A stretch of DNA of 64,000 nt from Hericium rajendrae (Eukaryota; Basidiomycota; Agaricomycetes; Russulales; Hericiaceae). The notes under the pieces are model-generated. The model did not search any database, was not told where the DNA came from, and was given only the letters and a program-made list of their open reading frames with translations. The first letter of the stretch is position 1. Each line of letters starts with the position of its first letter. A program made the translations under genes and the position numbers. The stretch lies in the NCBI GenBank assembly GCA_033439255.1, contig CM065881.1, positions 620,001 through 684,000 on the forward strand, written 5' to 3'. Of the stretch, positions 12,682 through 24,654 are shown in pieces.

Positions 12682-13079
12682 TAAGTTGTGTGTTGCTAGA
12701 TCTTGATAATTTATCCTCTTGCTTTCTGTACGACTGAGCGCGCCGATCGGCCGGAAGGGGACTGTACGACGCTCGGCAGCTACACATGGAATCAGATATC
12801 GAATCTGCATTCATGCTACCAGTATAAACAGTCCATAACCAAGCTACCAGCCAGCACGGCAAAGCACCCAAAAACACACCGAAAGAAATGGATAGACTAA
12901 AATGAAAAGCCCAGGTACATATACCAACACAGCGTGGCGCGAAATAGGCGACTACAAACAAAAGCGCGGGTGCGGGGTCTGCGGCGTAACGTGTTCGTGA
13001 GCGGAACAGCATCAGATACAGTACAAACGCGGGTATGGGTATCGAAGAATAGATAGTCAACTTGTTTTGTGGAATTAGA
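12682..13079. other. 3' intergenic between convergent genes
   Basis: About 400 bp holding the 3' ends of the DNAJC7-like gene and the Kre9-like gene. No gene is seen. Confidence 0.5.
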
Positions 13080-14093
13080 TTAGAGGAGCGAGAGCGCGCC
13101 GGCGAGCGCGAGGGCGCCGGCGCCGAGGGAGGGCGCGAGCGCGAGTGCGAGGGCGCCGTTGTTGGCGGTGTTGACGCCGGGGGAGGTGGAGGGCGTGCTT
13201 GCGGGGCTGGAGCCGACTGTCGTGGTGCGGGTGGTGAGAGGCTTGGTGGACGCCTGCGATGCGGAGGACGAGGGCGCGTCGGACGATACGAGCGACGACG
13301 ACGACGACGAGGCGGACGAGCTCGCAGCGCTCGAGCTCACGCTGGAGGACGCGGCGCTGGCGGGCGCGCTGGAGGCGGGCACGCTGGAGGCAGCGGCGGA
13401 GGAGGAGGAAGGGCCGCTGGCGATGGCACCGACGCCCCAGGGGATCGCCTGCCCGTCGGGCTGCACCTGGTTCGGCGCGGGGTCGGTGGTGCCGGCCGCG
13501 TCGGCGATGGTGAAGCGCGTCGTCCAGGTTTTGTCGGCCGACGCCGTCGACGAGAACTCGTAGAAGTAGATCGGGGCGTGTGGTGAGACCTGTCGGGGTG
13601 TGAGATTAAGTACAGATGAGGGGAGAGAGGGGGGCTGACGGTGGGGCAGGGCCAGTCGTAGACGCCGGCTTTCGTGGTGTCGATTCCGGTTGCGACGGCT
13701 GTGGGAGGGGGTCAGATGAGGATCTATGAGTGTAGATCGAGGCTCGAGAAAGGCAAGCATGCTATGGCTCGTATGAACCGTGCAGCGACGTTGCAGTTAT
13801 TCCGGTAGGCGCCGAAGCGCATTTCCTTCACAACGGTAGGAGACGTCGCTGCCCATGACGCAAACGATTTGAAAACGACACTCACTCGTCAACGTGACCA
13901 TGTTGAGGTTGTCGCCCGTCCGCAGGAGAATCGTCGTGGCCTTCCATGTGCCCGTGGTGTCTGCACTCCACGCGAGGTGGCAGCTCCCGCCCTCCTTGAA
14001 GACCTGGCCCGGTCCAGGCTCGGTAGGGTCAGGCGTCGCAAAGACCGAGGCGGCCAGAGAGAAGATAAACGGAAGCAGGATCCGGGCAAGCAT
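13080..14093 (-). CDS. Kre9/KNH-like Ser-rich GPI-anchored protein
   Basis: Exons 14093-13886, 13698-13640 and 13589-13080 give 258 residues. A signal peptide opens the protein (MLARILLPFIFSLAASVFA). A Kre9/KNH-like beta domain follows: GGSCHLAWSADTTGTWK, LLRTGDNLNMVTLT, then VYDWPCPTVSP, IYFYEFSS and WTTRFTIAD. Next comes a long Ser/Ala-rich stalk (about 13500-13200) and a hydrophobic C-terminus preceded by NTANNG, as in GPI anchor signals. Proteins of this type are secreted, glycosylated on Ser/Thr and linked to the membrane or cell wall; several take part in beta-1,6-glucan or cell-wall biology. The first intron (187 nt) is long for this genome, so a small missed exon is possible. Confidence 0.82.
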
Positions 14094-15496
14094 GTTTGTC
14101 GACTTGGCAAAAATAAACCTGGCTACCAAGTGGGCTAAAATCAGTGGTTGTATCGGGTACGAGGAGCATCGCGGGGACATACACGGTATCGTGAAGCTAG
14201 ACTGAACAAAGGGCCGAAAAGACGGTAAAGGAACGACGGGGGAAAGGAATGTGGTGTCCAGGCGGCAAGGACGTTGTGATTTGAAGGGTCGGACGCGCAA
14301 CGAGTCGGTTTTCAAATTTTGACAACGCTGGCGGCTGGCAGGCGGTGAAAGCGCCCGCTGGGCAGGCACGAAGGCACCGCCCCCCATATGGCAACTCTAG
14401 TGGTTGAACTCCCCCCGCCGCGCGCTGGCACGGCGTCCACACTCGACACTCTCTTTCTTTTTTCCAGGCTGTGTTTTTCAAGAGGCTGGTGGTGCTTCGT
14501 ATGACATCCAATCTGCTCCACACGGCGCGATAGTGCCGACGTGTGAGGGCGAACTATGGCTGCTCACGGGCGGCTTTCACGTCATACTCCCATCACCGCG
14601 CGCCTGCAGAGACTGATGTACAAATGACCAATACAAAGATTGTCCGCTGTACATGCTCAACGTTGTGCAGCTCGTTGCGATGTTCTCTGCTTCGTAGCCT
14701 TTCATAGCCCGACCTGATCTGCCTAATACCTCGGAGCTCGTTCTGGAGAGCGGCATAAATTGGCCACGGAATTTGGCCATCCACTGATTCTCACTTCCGG
14801 ATACCATCGATTGCATGGTGGTACACACTGTAACACAGCGTAAACATGGTCGCCGGCTCTTCTCATCGAGGCTTCCTCAGCGCGATCTCATCAAAGAAAT
14901 ATCACCATGCATCTCGATGACAACGCCCACTCCCCCATGCGACGAAAGCATAGCATTGATTTCGACGGGGCAAACTGGCCGTCCGGGTCTCACGAATATA
15001 TGTAGAGTCAACGCCCAACTCCGCTCCCTTCGACCGGGTCGCAATCGCACGGGGTGTCTGAGTTCGCTGTCGACGGTAACGGCGAATGGACCTGTGCGGT
15101 TGCGGGCGCTGGGCGTCGTTCGGCTCTAGCAGTTGTTGTCACTATCGATGTACTGTACTCAGCAGGGATTATGGACACGAGCATTGAACGGGGCGCGCCA
15201 TGCGAATGGCTCGTAGAACATGAAAGGAAGCAGGAGGATCTCGAAGCACAGCGACCCGCGCTGTTCCGACATGGCGCTCGAGTCGGAGCACTGCTTGTCA
15301 TTTGAGGAAACGGGTTACTATGCCTACCAGTGCGATGTTAGTGACGAGCCGTCGTGGGCGATGTGAGGGCCACAGACGGCTTGGAGTTCCAAGGCGGCTC
15401 ACCTAACCTTTCCTGTTTAGAATACAATGACCGAGTATGTACTAAGTCGTGTAACCGTTCACAATGTTCAGGAAAGACGTCAGACACGAAACGAAA
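14094..15496. other. intergenic stretch
   Basis: 1.4 kb without a supported gene. Open frames of about 100 codons occur on both strands but show no domain or consistent splice pattern. Confidence 0.45.
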
Positions 15497-16151
15497 TCAT
15501 TGCTCAGCTCTCGCCTTCAACGCCTCCGCCATCGCGTCAAACGCGCCCTCCAACTTACTCCTCATAAAGAACTTCAAAATATACGCGATCGGCCCACCAA
15601 ACACCTCCCGTGTCTCGTATCTCGTCTTCCCGTCGACCTCGCTGAGCGTCTGCCACCGCTCCGCGCTCAGCAACCAGCTAGGCAGGGATTTGTATACCCA
15701 CGCGATGCGGAAGGCTTCGTGGTCGACGTGCGTGACGAGTTCGAGGGTGCTGGACGCGCTGGCGGTGTCGTCCATCGTGGGCGGGATGTGGACGGACATG
15801 AGGAGGTACTGGCCCTCCGCGACTTTTTGCTCGAGGAGAGGCTTCTTGGACGCGTCTGTCAGGACTTGAGAGCGTCTGAAGCGTGGTGGGTTCAATACGA
15901 AACCTGCCGCGTTTGATGTGAAGCCCAAGCTAAGCGTGCTCACACGAAAGGATTCCTAGCGCAGAGTTGTGTATCAGTCAACTGTAATGCGTCCTAGACA
16001 CGAGGGTCTTCACGCACCATTCTGGGTACTTAGGAAAGTCGAGCAGCACATCCCACACTTTCTGCCTTGGCGCGTCGATGGTGATTGACTTGCTAACAGA
16101 GAGGACCCCCTCGGACACGAGGGGAGGGAGATTGGACGATGGGGTCGACAT
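15497..16151 (-). CDS. SRPBCC (START-like) domain protein
   Basis: Three exons (16151-16018, 15955-15944, 15875-15497) give 174 residues. The middle exon is only 12 nt and encodes the N-P-F core of PEWNPFVRSQ; reading phase fits exactly. The start SKSITIDAPRQKVWDVLLDF is the usual opening strand of SRPBCC domains, followed by KKPLLEQKVAEGQYLLMSVH and the helix YILKFFMRSKLEGAFDAMAE at the C-terminus. Such helix-grip proteins bind lipids or other hydrophobic ligands in a cavity; the ligand cannot be told here. A deleted relic of the same gene lies beyond the right GMC copy (20190-20421), so GMC and SRPBCC genes were duplicated as neighbours. Confidence 0.8.
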
Positions 16152-16859
16152 GGTCACTCTAGGCCGATCTGTAGAGTCGAACTCAGAGAAAGATGTGGTT
16201 GGAATATTCCTTTAGCTCTCGATGTCGTTTCGTCACGCAGGCCACTGCTGCTTGCTGTTTATGTCAGAGGCGGCGTAAACAATGTCCACTGAGTGGGTGG
16301 AAGGAAGGAAGGAGCATTCGACGACCACCGCGCGAGCCGCCGCCGGGTGGGCGCTTACTGTACCTCTTTCGGATTGCAGGCTGCCGCAAGCAACAGCCGA
16401 GAGATGTGTATCTACAACACGTTAGCTTCCTTTTTCAAGTCGCGGACTGTTTCAGGGGATCAACTAGAGACACGCTTGTGGATGTCGCTGTCTCTTTCGG
16501 GTCGCAGGTTGTTTCCTGCGGCCATTCAGGACCATTCGCGATGCAAATCAGGCCTGCTATCACCCTCTGCCAACAGTCCGCGAAGGCCCAACGGTGCTTG
16601 TTTTGGCCCCGCGTCTTTGTATCGAGAACGAAGCGCTATGCTCACCAAGGCGATGTTCGCAAATTTTTCCTAACGTCACGATTTTCGAATTCATACGCAA
16701 GCAATCAAGGCAAGCTTGAAATGGGTCCAAGTAATAGACACACATGGGTTGAACGCGGTGTACAATGATTCACGATATGTTATCTATTGGTGAGTCCCTC
16801 CCCACCATCGACAGCCTCGAGTCCAGAAAAGAAACCTCAACGTTGCGGGCCCTTTATGA
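16152..16859. other. intergenic stretch upstream of SRPBCC gene
   Basis: About 700 bp with no supported gene. It includes the SRPBCC promoter and, at its right end, some 50 bp that match the 3' flank of the left GMC copy. Confidence 0.45.
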
Positions 16860-19713
16860 TCACTTGCGAGCAGCTTTGATGATATCCGCAGCCTGCGTGA
16901 CACCGATTATATTCTCATGACGCAGACCACAGGTTCCAGGCTTGACATACCTTTTCGGCGATTGCGTACACCGTGGCCTGAGGATGTGCAGAAATAATCT
17001 GTCAAGACCACACGCGTCAGGACCTGTAACCATGTAGGCCCCCCCAAAAGAAACACCAACCAAGGGGAGCACGGATGCATCCACCTGCGAAATGCACCCA
17101 CGTCAGAAGAACCTCAATCTATATGAACAGCCAGAACTCACGACGCGGAGATTCCTCGTCCTGTAGACTTTCAAGCTGCTGTCCACGACGCCGCCGCCCT
17201 CGCGCGGAAGCATAGCCGCAGTGCCCATCGGATGGTAGAATGCGCCGACCCTGCCCCGCACCCACTGCGCAAGCTGCGCGTCCGTCGTCAGCTCCGGCGG
17301 CGGATCAACCCGCGCGCGCACCGCGACGGAATACGGCGGCGTCGCCACGACGCGGTGGCAGAAGCGGATGCCAGCGAGCATCATCTCCATGTCGAGCGGG
17401 TGCGTGAGGAGGGCGGGGTCGATGGCGGGCGGCGCGAGCGGGTCGGCGGACGCGATGTGGACGCTACCGCGCGAGAGGGGCTGCAGGATGCCGAGCATGA
17501 GCGTGTTGTAGTGCATCCCGGGCTGCGGCTTCTTGTTTTTGCTGAAGGAACCTGGAACTTGGATCAGTCTGGGAGCATACGTTAGCGCATTCCGGATGTG
17601 GCAGCGTCGGCGGAGGGCACGTACTCAAGGTGGCTGCGTTCGGGCTCTGAAAGCCATTTCTTGATGAAGTCGAGTCCCTTCTTTGCCGCAGCGTTTTTAC
17701 CCAGACTAGCATCGGCCGCCAGGCCTCGTTTGAAGGCGTCGTATTTGCCCTTGCTTTCATATGCCTTCTCGAGGGAGACAAAGGAGAAAGCAGAGAACAG
17801 AGACGAAAACATGCCGCGTTGCTTCTCCTGGCTAAATGCGAGCATTCCGTCAGACTGAAAGGGTCAGCGCTGAGGAAAAGTGCTGACTATATCTGAGACT
17901 GCTTCTTGAAGAACTCTGGATCGGCGAGAGATTCGAATGTTTCATGCTCTGTCGACACTTCGAATATGTATGGCACCCAAGGATGGTCCTAATCTGCGTC
18001 AGCGTAGAACTTCGCGGTCGAACGCTTATCTCGAGCGCACCTCTATGTAAAACGTTGAGAGCAGCGGCAGCGGCAGCGTCAGGAAAATAACACACGCGGA
18101 GATGATGGATCTACTTACGAAGGTTCTCCCCCACGTTCAGATCCAGAAGTTGTTTGATACCGTACTTATTGAGGACGTCGCGCTTGCCGACCCCTACGAA
18201 GAAAGATTGTCAGGGTTCTCTGCCGCTCCGTTAATATGAAGTTGCGCACCCGATAATTCAAGGATCTGCGGTGTCTGATATGCACCTGGGGGCGAGATTC
18301 GGTGAGTCTGCTTCTTGCCGTTCGTACCATTGACGCACCTGCCGAAACGATCACCTCTCGGCTTGCCTTGATGACGGTCTTCTGTCCGTCTTTGATATAT
18401 TCTACCCCTGTCGCGACAAGTTCGCCATCTTCAGCGGGCTCCAAGATGATGCGCGTCGCCTGAGCTTGGCTGATGAGAACAAGATTCTTCCTGCCGACGT
18501 TCGGCTCGTAGTATCCCTAGAAGAAGGCGCCGTCAAGAGACGAAACGACATTGAAAAGGGCCAAACCGTAGCGGCATAGCAGCGCGTGGCTGTTTCCGGG
18601 TCCAGGGAGAATGCGCCCGTGAAGGATCCGTAATTAATGCCGTTTCCCTGTCCGTGTGTCTCGATGAGTTCCATATCACAATTGCTGAAAACATTGTCAT
18701 AATAGACAAGTCTTCGACTCACGGAGTTGACGTTGAGAGGAACACCGAGCCTGACCATCGATTCAAGAAACGGAACGTGAAGGTCGTTGTACCAGTGCGC
18801 AAAGGACTTCTTGATCGGTCCCGTTTGCCCGTGCCAATCGTTGGTATAGCCTCCTGTATGATATATCTTTGCCAGGTCTGCCGGCGGTTGAACCATCTCC
18901 TCTGTCTTTTGAGCCGTGTATGTCAATATTCCTGATGGTGTTCATATAAGCAACCTACCTTCATCATGTAAGGAAGAAGATCCTTCCAGCCCCAACCCGG
19001 ATTGCCGAGGGCTTCGATCGCTGATCATGGGCTGCATGAGGATGGAAGATGTAGCTTATGGGACACAGCAATCTTACCGTCATATTCCTCCTTTGACGGT
19101 CTGAAAAAGGTTATTTTACCATCAATTAAGCTTCGGGCCTGGAATACCGCACCTGCCCCATGCCATGTAATTTATCTGAATACAATGTAATCTGAGCGCC
19201 GAAGATGAAAGATGGGGCGAAGTTCACTCGCCGCCGAGCTCCCGCCCACTGCCTTCCCTCTGTGTCCATAGGTCAGTAGATTTACCCAGTACTAGACGGC
19301 GCAAGGCATTCGTCAGACGTACCGGGGTAAAGATAACTGTCGATTGTCGGCATGGGGCTGAGGAACAGACTTGAAGTTCCAATCGATCCTCTCATTGCCG
19401 ATGAGCGTCCCCACCATACCTGTGCTCAGCAACAACTTATCATCCAAAGGGTCCTCGGAGTTCTGGACTATATTTACCCACCTGGAGCGGCGACAGCTGG
19501 TATGTCTGTGACATGTTCGCCAGCCTCTATGACACCGACAACAATTTCCGGGTCCTCAGAGAGGCTGCAGATGCGTAGAGTCCAATTAAAAACACTTCGA
19601 GCGGCGAATTAAATAAGGCTGTAGACATACCGAGCAGCCAGAGCGGTTCCAGCGGTACCGCTTCCAATGATAATATAGTCGAATTTCTGGGTTGAAACAT
19701 TCAGGGAGGCCAT
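16860..19713 (-). pseudogene. GMC oxidoreductase, right copy (better kept, probably broken)
   Basis: Minus-strand gene from ATG 19713 to TGA 16860. The Rossmann motif reads IIGSGTAGTALAARLSEDPE; then AVGGSSA, EALGNPGWGWKDLLPYMMK, VSAGAYQTPQILELSGVGKR, DHPWVPYIFEVSTEHETFE, LIQVPGSFSKNKKP and RGSVHIASADPLAPPAIDP. The catalytic histidine is in AFYHPMGTAAM, and the end reads ISAHPQATVYAIAEKAADII. This is a complete set of GMC landmarks with about a dozen introns. However, a TAG at 17989-17991 sits just before DHPWVPY where the left copy reads TAT. I also found no intron model that keeps phase after FFKKQ (about 17900) or after GGSSA (about 19235). The FAD-dependent oxidation chemistry is inferred from the family. 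A correct gene may be recoverable by transcript data, so pseudogene status is tentative. Confidence 0.7.
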
Positions 19714-20189
19714 GATGTCTTAGGTTGGAGAGGGTCCAATGCGGGATAGCTGGTCGATGTAACCCAATATTTATGTATATCCGACAGTGCACATCCCGAG
19801 CAATGGGCACACAAGTCCCAGTACACGAGCGAGCCCTACGAAAAGCTAGGTCCGAAGGAGGGCGTACATTACAAGAAAAGTCGAATATATCCCGAGATCG
19901 GATAATACGGCTGCAGTGCATGAGACGGAAGCAAATCGGCCGCCAAGAAAATCTCTGTGCACGTTGCCGAGCGCGTCGGGCTATATTCGCAGATGCTGGG
20001 GCTGCGCCCTGTGGCGGGCGAGTTCGAGTCCGGCCAGCTTGTGTTGTGATTTCAATAGAAGCGCGACGACGGCAGATGTCTGATGACGATGCATATTACC
20101 GTACGGATGGCGGAAGTTGCGGCGCAGCTACAGGTCGACTTTTGTGCAGATAAATAAGAATCTGAGATCTGAAGCGATGAAGTTAGATC
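19714..20189. other. intergenic stretch upstream of right GMC copy
   Basis: No supported gene. One plus-strand open frame (19725-20153) has no recognisable feature. The sequence does not match the upstream flank of the left GMC copy. Confidence 0.4.
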
Positions 20190-20421
20190 ATTTGCCGTCG
20201 GGAGACAGCCTGCGACCCGACTGAGATCGATATAACGCGAAACTTCTCGTCGTCAACATGCGCGACAACTCGAGATTGCTGGCGGCGCTGGTGGTGTCGT
20301 CCATGGTGATAAGAGGCCCTCCACGCACCATTCTGGATATTAAGCAAAGTCGAGTTTGGCATCCCAGGGACCCAGCCAGACCTGAGGGCGACGGAATCGG
20401 CATGACTGAGGCAATGCTAAA
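20190..20421 (-). pseudogene. deleted relic of the SRPBCC gene
   Basis: Minus-strand sequence matches two parts of the SRPBCC gene at 15497-16151. The exon 1 end reads WDAKLDFA, then a TAA, then YPEW, against WDVLLDFPKYPEW in the intact gene, and even keeps the splice donor GGTGCGTG. It then jumps directly to TMDDTTSAASNLEL against TMDDTASASSTLEL. The 12-nt exon and most of exon 3 upstream of that point are gone. Frames are broken, so it cannot code for the protein. Confidence 0.75.
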
Positions 20422-20975
20422 CAGTCGACGCATCAGATGAAGGCAACAGAATGAATGTGGATCCTCCATTTCACCTCTATATTTTCCGATCGGCTCTGCT
20501 CGATGTGTATGGTCGCGTAATTGGCGGCGTCGGTCAAGGCAATATTCATAGTGACAGTGTGACGGGACGCGTCCACGACGCGCCGACGACGAGCGCTCGA
20601 AAGGCGCTACAACTTATGTAACGTGTCGTTTTATGTCCTGTTCGTCAGCGAGAAGTTCTGGCATGATATAACGAGATATTCAGACCTTTCTCTCCTCCCG
20701 TAAAATGATACGAGATACTAGCTGAAGCAATTCGACGTGTTGGTTTTCAAGTTTAGACTCGACGTCAGAAACGGTGGCATGCTAGTACTGGCATGCTGGG
20801 CCAGAAGCTTAAGCGCCCACCATCTTATCTTATATCTCCTCAGACTTACCATCACTACCTCGAAGGCCTTCACTGCACGAAAAGGAGACCAAAATTCTGT
20901 ATAGAAAAGTGCAACTGCTGAGGGGATCATACAAAACAACCCAAACGCATCCAAAAACCCTCTTTAAAATCTACA
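20422..20975. other. intergenic stretch
   Basis: About 550 bp with no supported gene, at the 3' end of the oxygenase gene. Confidence 0.45.
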
Positions 20976-22436
20976 TCAATGATACGTCGCAGACAACCGC
21001 CCAACGATATACTCCTCCGTCGTCACAGGCGCGTACTTCTTCTCTCGTCCCGGACCATAGCAGTTCGGCAAGCAAGAGATCTCGGCGCCGCCGTTGGGAT
21101 TGCAGAAGAACGCGATCGACTGGCGCGCAGGCGTCATGCCTTCCGTGTCCGTGTCCGCGACTTTCTGCGCGGAAGGCAGGACGACACGATGGAGAGTCGA
21201 GCGGAGCACGTCGTTGCTCCAGCGCGCGAGCAGGTCGCCTGCGTTTATGACGATTGTACCTGGCTGCATTAAATTCAGTGGATTGGTATCGTTGCTAAAT
21301 GCACTTGATGTCAGGATGAAGACGCACGATGGGCTGAGCCGGCTGGAACAGCTTTGTGCTGGGATTCTGGACTTCAAGACCGCCGACAGAGTCCTGAAAC
21401 AAGAGGGTCAAAGTGCCGTAGTCTTTCCAAGCGGTGACTGTCAGCACAATGAAAATAATGCCCTGCAGATGAGGCAATCACCTGAATGGGCGCCGGCTCG
21501 GGACTGGCCCTCTCGCTGAAGAAGCGACGTCTTGACAGGTGGATACGAAAGCAGGCGCAGGTTGTGGAACTGCTCGTTAATCTTGTCCTCGAAGAACATC
21601 TCGTCGAGATCGAGACCGAGCGCGATCGAGCGCATGACGCCGGTGTGCACTTCATGGCAGGTCTTGTCACCAGTAAGTTGCGTCGTCGGCACGATTTATA
21701 CTGCTAATGTGACACACCTGAAAGAACTCCAGCATGGTTTGTTTGAAGCCAGGCACGTCCTTCTCTTGCGGCCAGCGATTCTTCCACGTCGTGTCCCAAT
21801 CTCTGCCTATCTCCATCGTCTCCTTGACGTCAGGAGCGGTAGCACGCAGGGCGGCGATCTCATCCGCGTCGGATGATTGTGTGACGCGCTCGCGGCCTAT
21901 CTGGACATAACCACGGTTTGCGCGAGGGTCTTCCCATGCGAGCTTGTCCTGTGAAGTAGACATCGGTGAGTGATCGCAGCCGAGTTCACGCAGAACTTGA
22001 CTCACTTTCGCGGAGGATGGGAGACGGAAGAATTCTGCGCTCTGTGTGAAGACAGTACACTCAGATAGTTGCAGATAGATCTCCGGGCGAGATGCACCTT
22101 CTGAAATGCCTTGTTCACGACGGCCTCTGGGATACCGTGCCCACTGAGATAGATAAACCCAACATCTTTGAAACCATTCACGACCTGATCGGCCGTCTTT
22201 CGCTTCTCAGAGATCGTCGTCGCATTTCGGAACTCATTGAAGTCGATGATAGGGATGCGGAACGCAGCATCTGTCTGTGCAGCCTAAGGTAATTAATTGT
22301 CGCCCGAGGTAAGAGTGAAGATAGATAAGCTTACTGATTGCAGCACAGTAGCCAAAGACCTCCGTGGAACATAAGGTGCTACACGGCACTTCCAGCTACT
22401 TTGCAATCCCCGTGTAAGCATGGTGGAAAACATCAT
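20976..22436 (-). CDS. 2-oxoglutarate/Fe(II) oxygenase, isopenicillin-N-synthase-like
   Basis: Seven exons (22436-22335, 22283-22098, 22041-22006, 21948-21718, 21662-21482, 21422-21328, 21263-20976) give 372 residues. The N-terminal domain has FRIPIIDFNEF and VGFIYLSGHGIPEAVV, typical of DIOX_N. The catalytic core shows the iron ligands H and D in AHSDYGTLTLLF and the second H in STLHRVVLP, plus the 2-oxoglutarate-binding R-x-S in ARQSIAFFCNPN. The first 34 residues are basic and lack acidic residues (MMFSTMLTRGLQSSWKCR), which could be a mitochondrial presequence. The enzyme should hydroxylate or oxidise a small molecule; the substrate is unknown. Length is normal for the family. Confidence 0.88.
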
Positions 22437-22926
22437 GGACGTTACAGGGATAAATTCGAGTATCGCTCTTAAATCGTCAGGTGGGTGATGTGGTCCTGTT
22501 GGTCAGAGATAACACCTTATATTGAAGCAAACGTATCAAGCAATCAGAGGACTCGTGCATGTCCACACCGATAACGAAGGCGGGGATAAGCAGGAATAAG
22601 CGCCCAAGGCGCCAACGCGTGAGGTCACGATGAGTCACGGCCCCTCACGGGTTACCGTGACCGGAACGCGTCGAGACGCATTCGCCGCGGCGCGACTTGA
22701 AAATTGTTGCGACTTTGTCTGCCCGTCGCCACATTCTGAGTCTGTTCACCTACACTGGTTCAGTCGTACGAATGTGAGCACGCTATAAAACGACTCTTCC
22801 GGGTACTCCTAATAAAACGCACTTTATTTTTCTAGTCAGCTCCAGATCATTTTTGATGGTAGCCTTGCCGGGACGTTCAGCGCCATATCCAGTGACCAGA
22901 CGCGTTTTATCTGCCGAAAGGACGCG
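22437..22926. other. divergent promoter stretch
   Basis: 490 bp between the oxygenase (minus) and an F-box gene (plus). No gene is seen; both promoters should be here. Confidence 0.45.
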
Positions 22927-24654
22927 ATGACTGATAAGTAAGCTGTTTTTGGTATTGAATGGTCCATCTTGCATTGATTCTTACGCGTAATAAGTGCCCA
23001 CGAAGGTCATGCGCCCAAGCAAGAGTTGGTTGGCCATCAAGGCAACGTCGCCAGTCCAGCCGCACAAGAAGTCGAACTGCTAAAGCGAGACCTCATCGAG
23101 GCCACTGCCGTCGTGGATCAAATTAAAGCGCGCATGAATGCGCTTGTGCCGATTAACCGACTTCCACTCGAGGTCCTCACACACATCTTCTCCGTCCTTT
23201 CGGAGGAAGAGCGCCCTCTCGCATCTCTGACGCGGATACGCTCGCCTCGGCTCTGGAGACTAGGTTGGATCGTCATCACGCATGTCTGCAAGCACTGGCG
23301 CGACCTAGCTGTCGCGTGCCCTTCCCTGTGGCATTCGGTCATCTTTTCCCTCGGGAGGCCTTGGGCGCAATGTATGCTCACGCGTTCGAGGCAATTTCCC
23401 ATCTCCATCGAGGCATATCTCAAGTCTCTGATCCCATTGGATTCTCTCTGCATCCTTGGACACATGGCTCACACCCAATCACTATGCCTTGCGGTCGAGA
23501 GCTATTCTCAGTCTTTGCGTCTTTTTATGACTATTCTCTCCTTGTCTGCACCGATCTTGCGTACACTTCGATTGGAGTATACAAAAAAAATTCGGGACGT
23601 CAACGAAGTGATCAATGCAATCCCCAATCTCTTCGCTGACAGCAGCTCTGCCCTTCGCCATGTCGAATTGCGCAACATATTTGTTCCATGGACATCGAGA
23701 ATCTTCTTCCGCCTGCACCATTTATCCGTGATGCTCCCCTTCAGCTATCCCTGCGAGGCTCATAAGCCGTGGGCGCCATCCATAGGGCGCCTTTTCGACC
23801 TGCTTGAGACAATGCCCGATTTGCGAATCCTGACCCTTCAAGGCTGCCTGCCTTTCGTCGGATCGGGATCAACCAGGACACTCCCTTCTTCCGACAATCG
23901 TAGAATCGCACTGCCTCGGCTTTTGTCCTTGAATTTGGGAGGACATATCGACAACGTGATGTTGGTTTTGCGCCATTTGGACCTACCAACAAGTGTTGAG
24001 CTCGATCTGTCGCTCGTCGGCATCGAAGAATCTCCACTGGAAGAACAATTACTCCGATTCTGGCCACTCCTTTCCAGCATCCTCGCCTCGGGAGGCATCC
24101 CTATTTCTCTCGACGTACTCGAGGCCGGATTCAATGATGTCTTCTATATCGCAGGATCTGTAACAGAAAGAGCAACTCGTCTCATGCTCAACTTCGATAC
24201 AGGGCTCCACTGTGCTACCGTCCTGAAGACCTTCCTCTCCACATTTCCTCTTGTTCGAATTCCGACGGTCAGGCTTTACGATCTCTCCATGTTCGATGAA
24301 ACTTGGTACTCCGTCCTCAACCACCCAGTCAGCTCTACCATAGAGTCCCTAACGCTGGAGAAGACCTGCGATTTCGGCAGATTTGTCGAGTTTCTGGGCA
24401 GTGGGCGAAACTCAGAGGAAGGCCTTCCGCTGCGTAATCTCCGTTCGCTGACGCTCATACGGGCGGCGCGGGAGGGGGAGCTTTCAGATTTCAGGCAGGC
24501 CCTGCAGGCGCGCAAGGAGCACGGGGTACCGCTGCAGAAGTTGATGATCGACTGGCAGAACGACGATGTGATCGAGGACACTTGGGAGCATGCTTTTGAG
24601 GGTATTGTGTCCGAAGTGGTCATTAACTACGAAGACTTCGAGGATGAGGGCTAG
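22927..24654 (+). CDS. F-box-like protein with leucine-rich C-terminus (paralogue 1)
   Basis: The main exon (22995-24654) is preceded by an 11-nt exon (22927-22937, ATGACTGATAA) that supplies the only ATG in phase; without it the frame opens with no ATG. The model gives 556 residues. A coiled coil (LLKRDLIEATAVVDQIKARM) leads into the F-box: INRLPLEVLTHIFSVL, GWIVITHVCKHWRDLAVACPSLW. The remainder is made of leucine-rich strands (LRILTLQGCLPF, LPRLLSLNLGG). Such proteins are numerous in Agaricomycetes and are thought to link substrates to SCF ubiquitin ligases through Skp1; the substrate is unknown. Two further paralogues lie at 32603 and 43061 with the same small first exon and intron phase. 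Confidence 0.85.

Larger units (their letters stand above)
5251..19713. repeat. large inverted duplication with GMC-gene arms
   Basis: The left arm (5251 to about 8140, plus strand) matches the right arm (19713 down to about 16810, minus strand) along its whole length, introns included, at roughly nine bases in ten by eye. The similarity runs about 50 bp past both stop codons (compare AAAGGGCTCACAACATTG with AAAGGGCCCGCAACGTTG). The 8.7-kb spacer holds four genes on both strands and is not itself repeated. No target-site duplication or transposon end was found at the arm borders. Confidence 0.8.

Noticed and set aside
13062-13586. Plus-strand open frames opposite the Kre9-like gene
   Set aside because: They are antisense shadows of its Ser/Ala-rich coding region.
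19970-20045. Possible tRNA because of GAGTTCGAGTCCGG and an upstream GCCGAGCG
   Set aside because: T-stem and acceptor stem do not pair and no anticodon arm can be folded.
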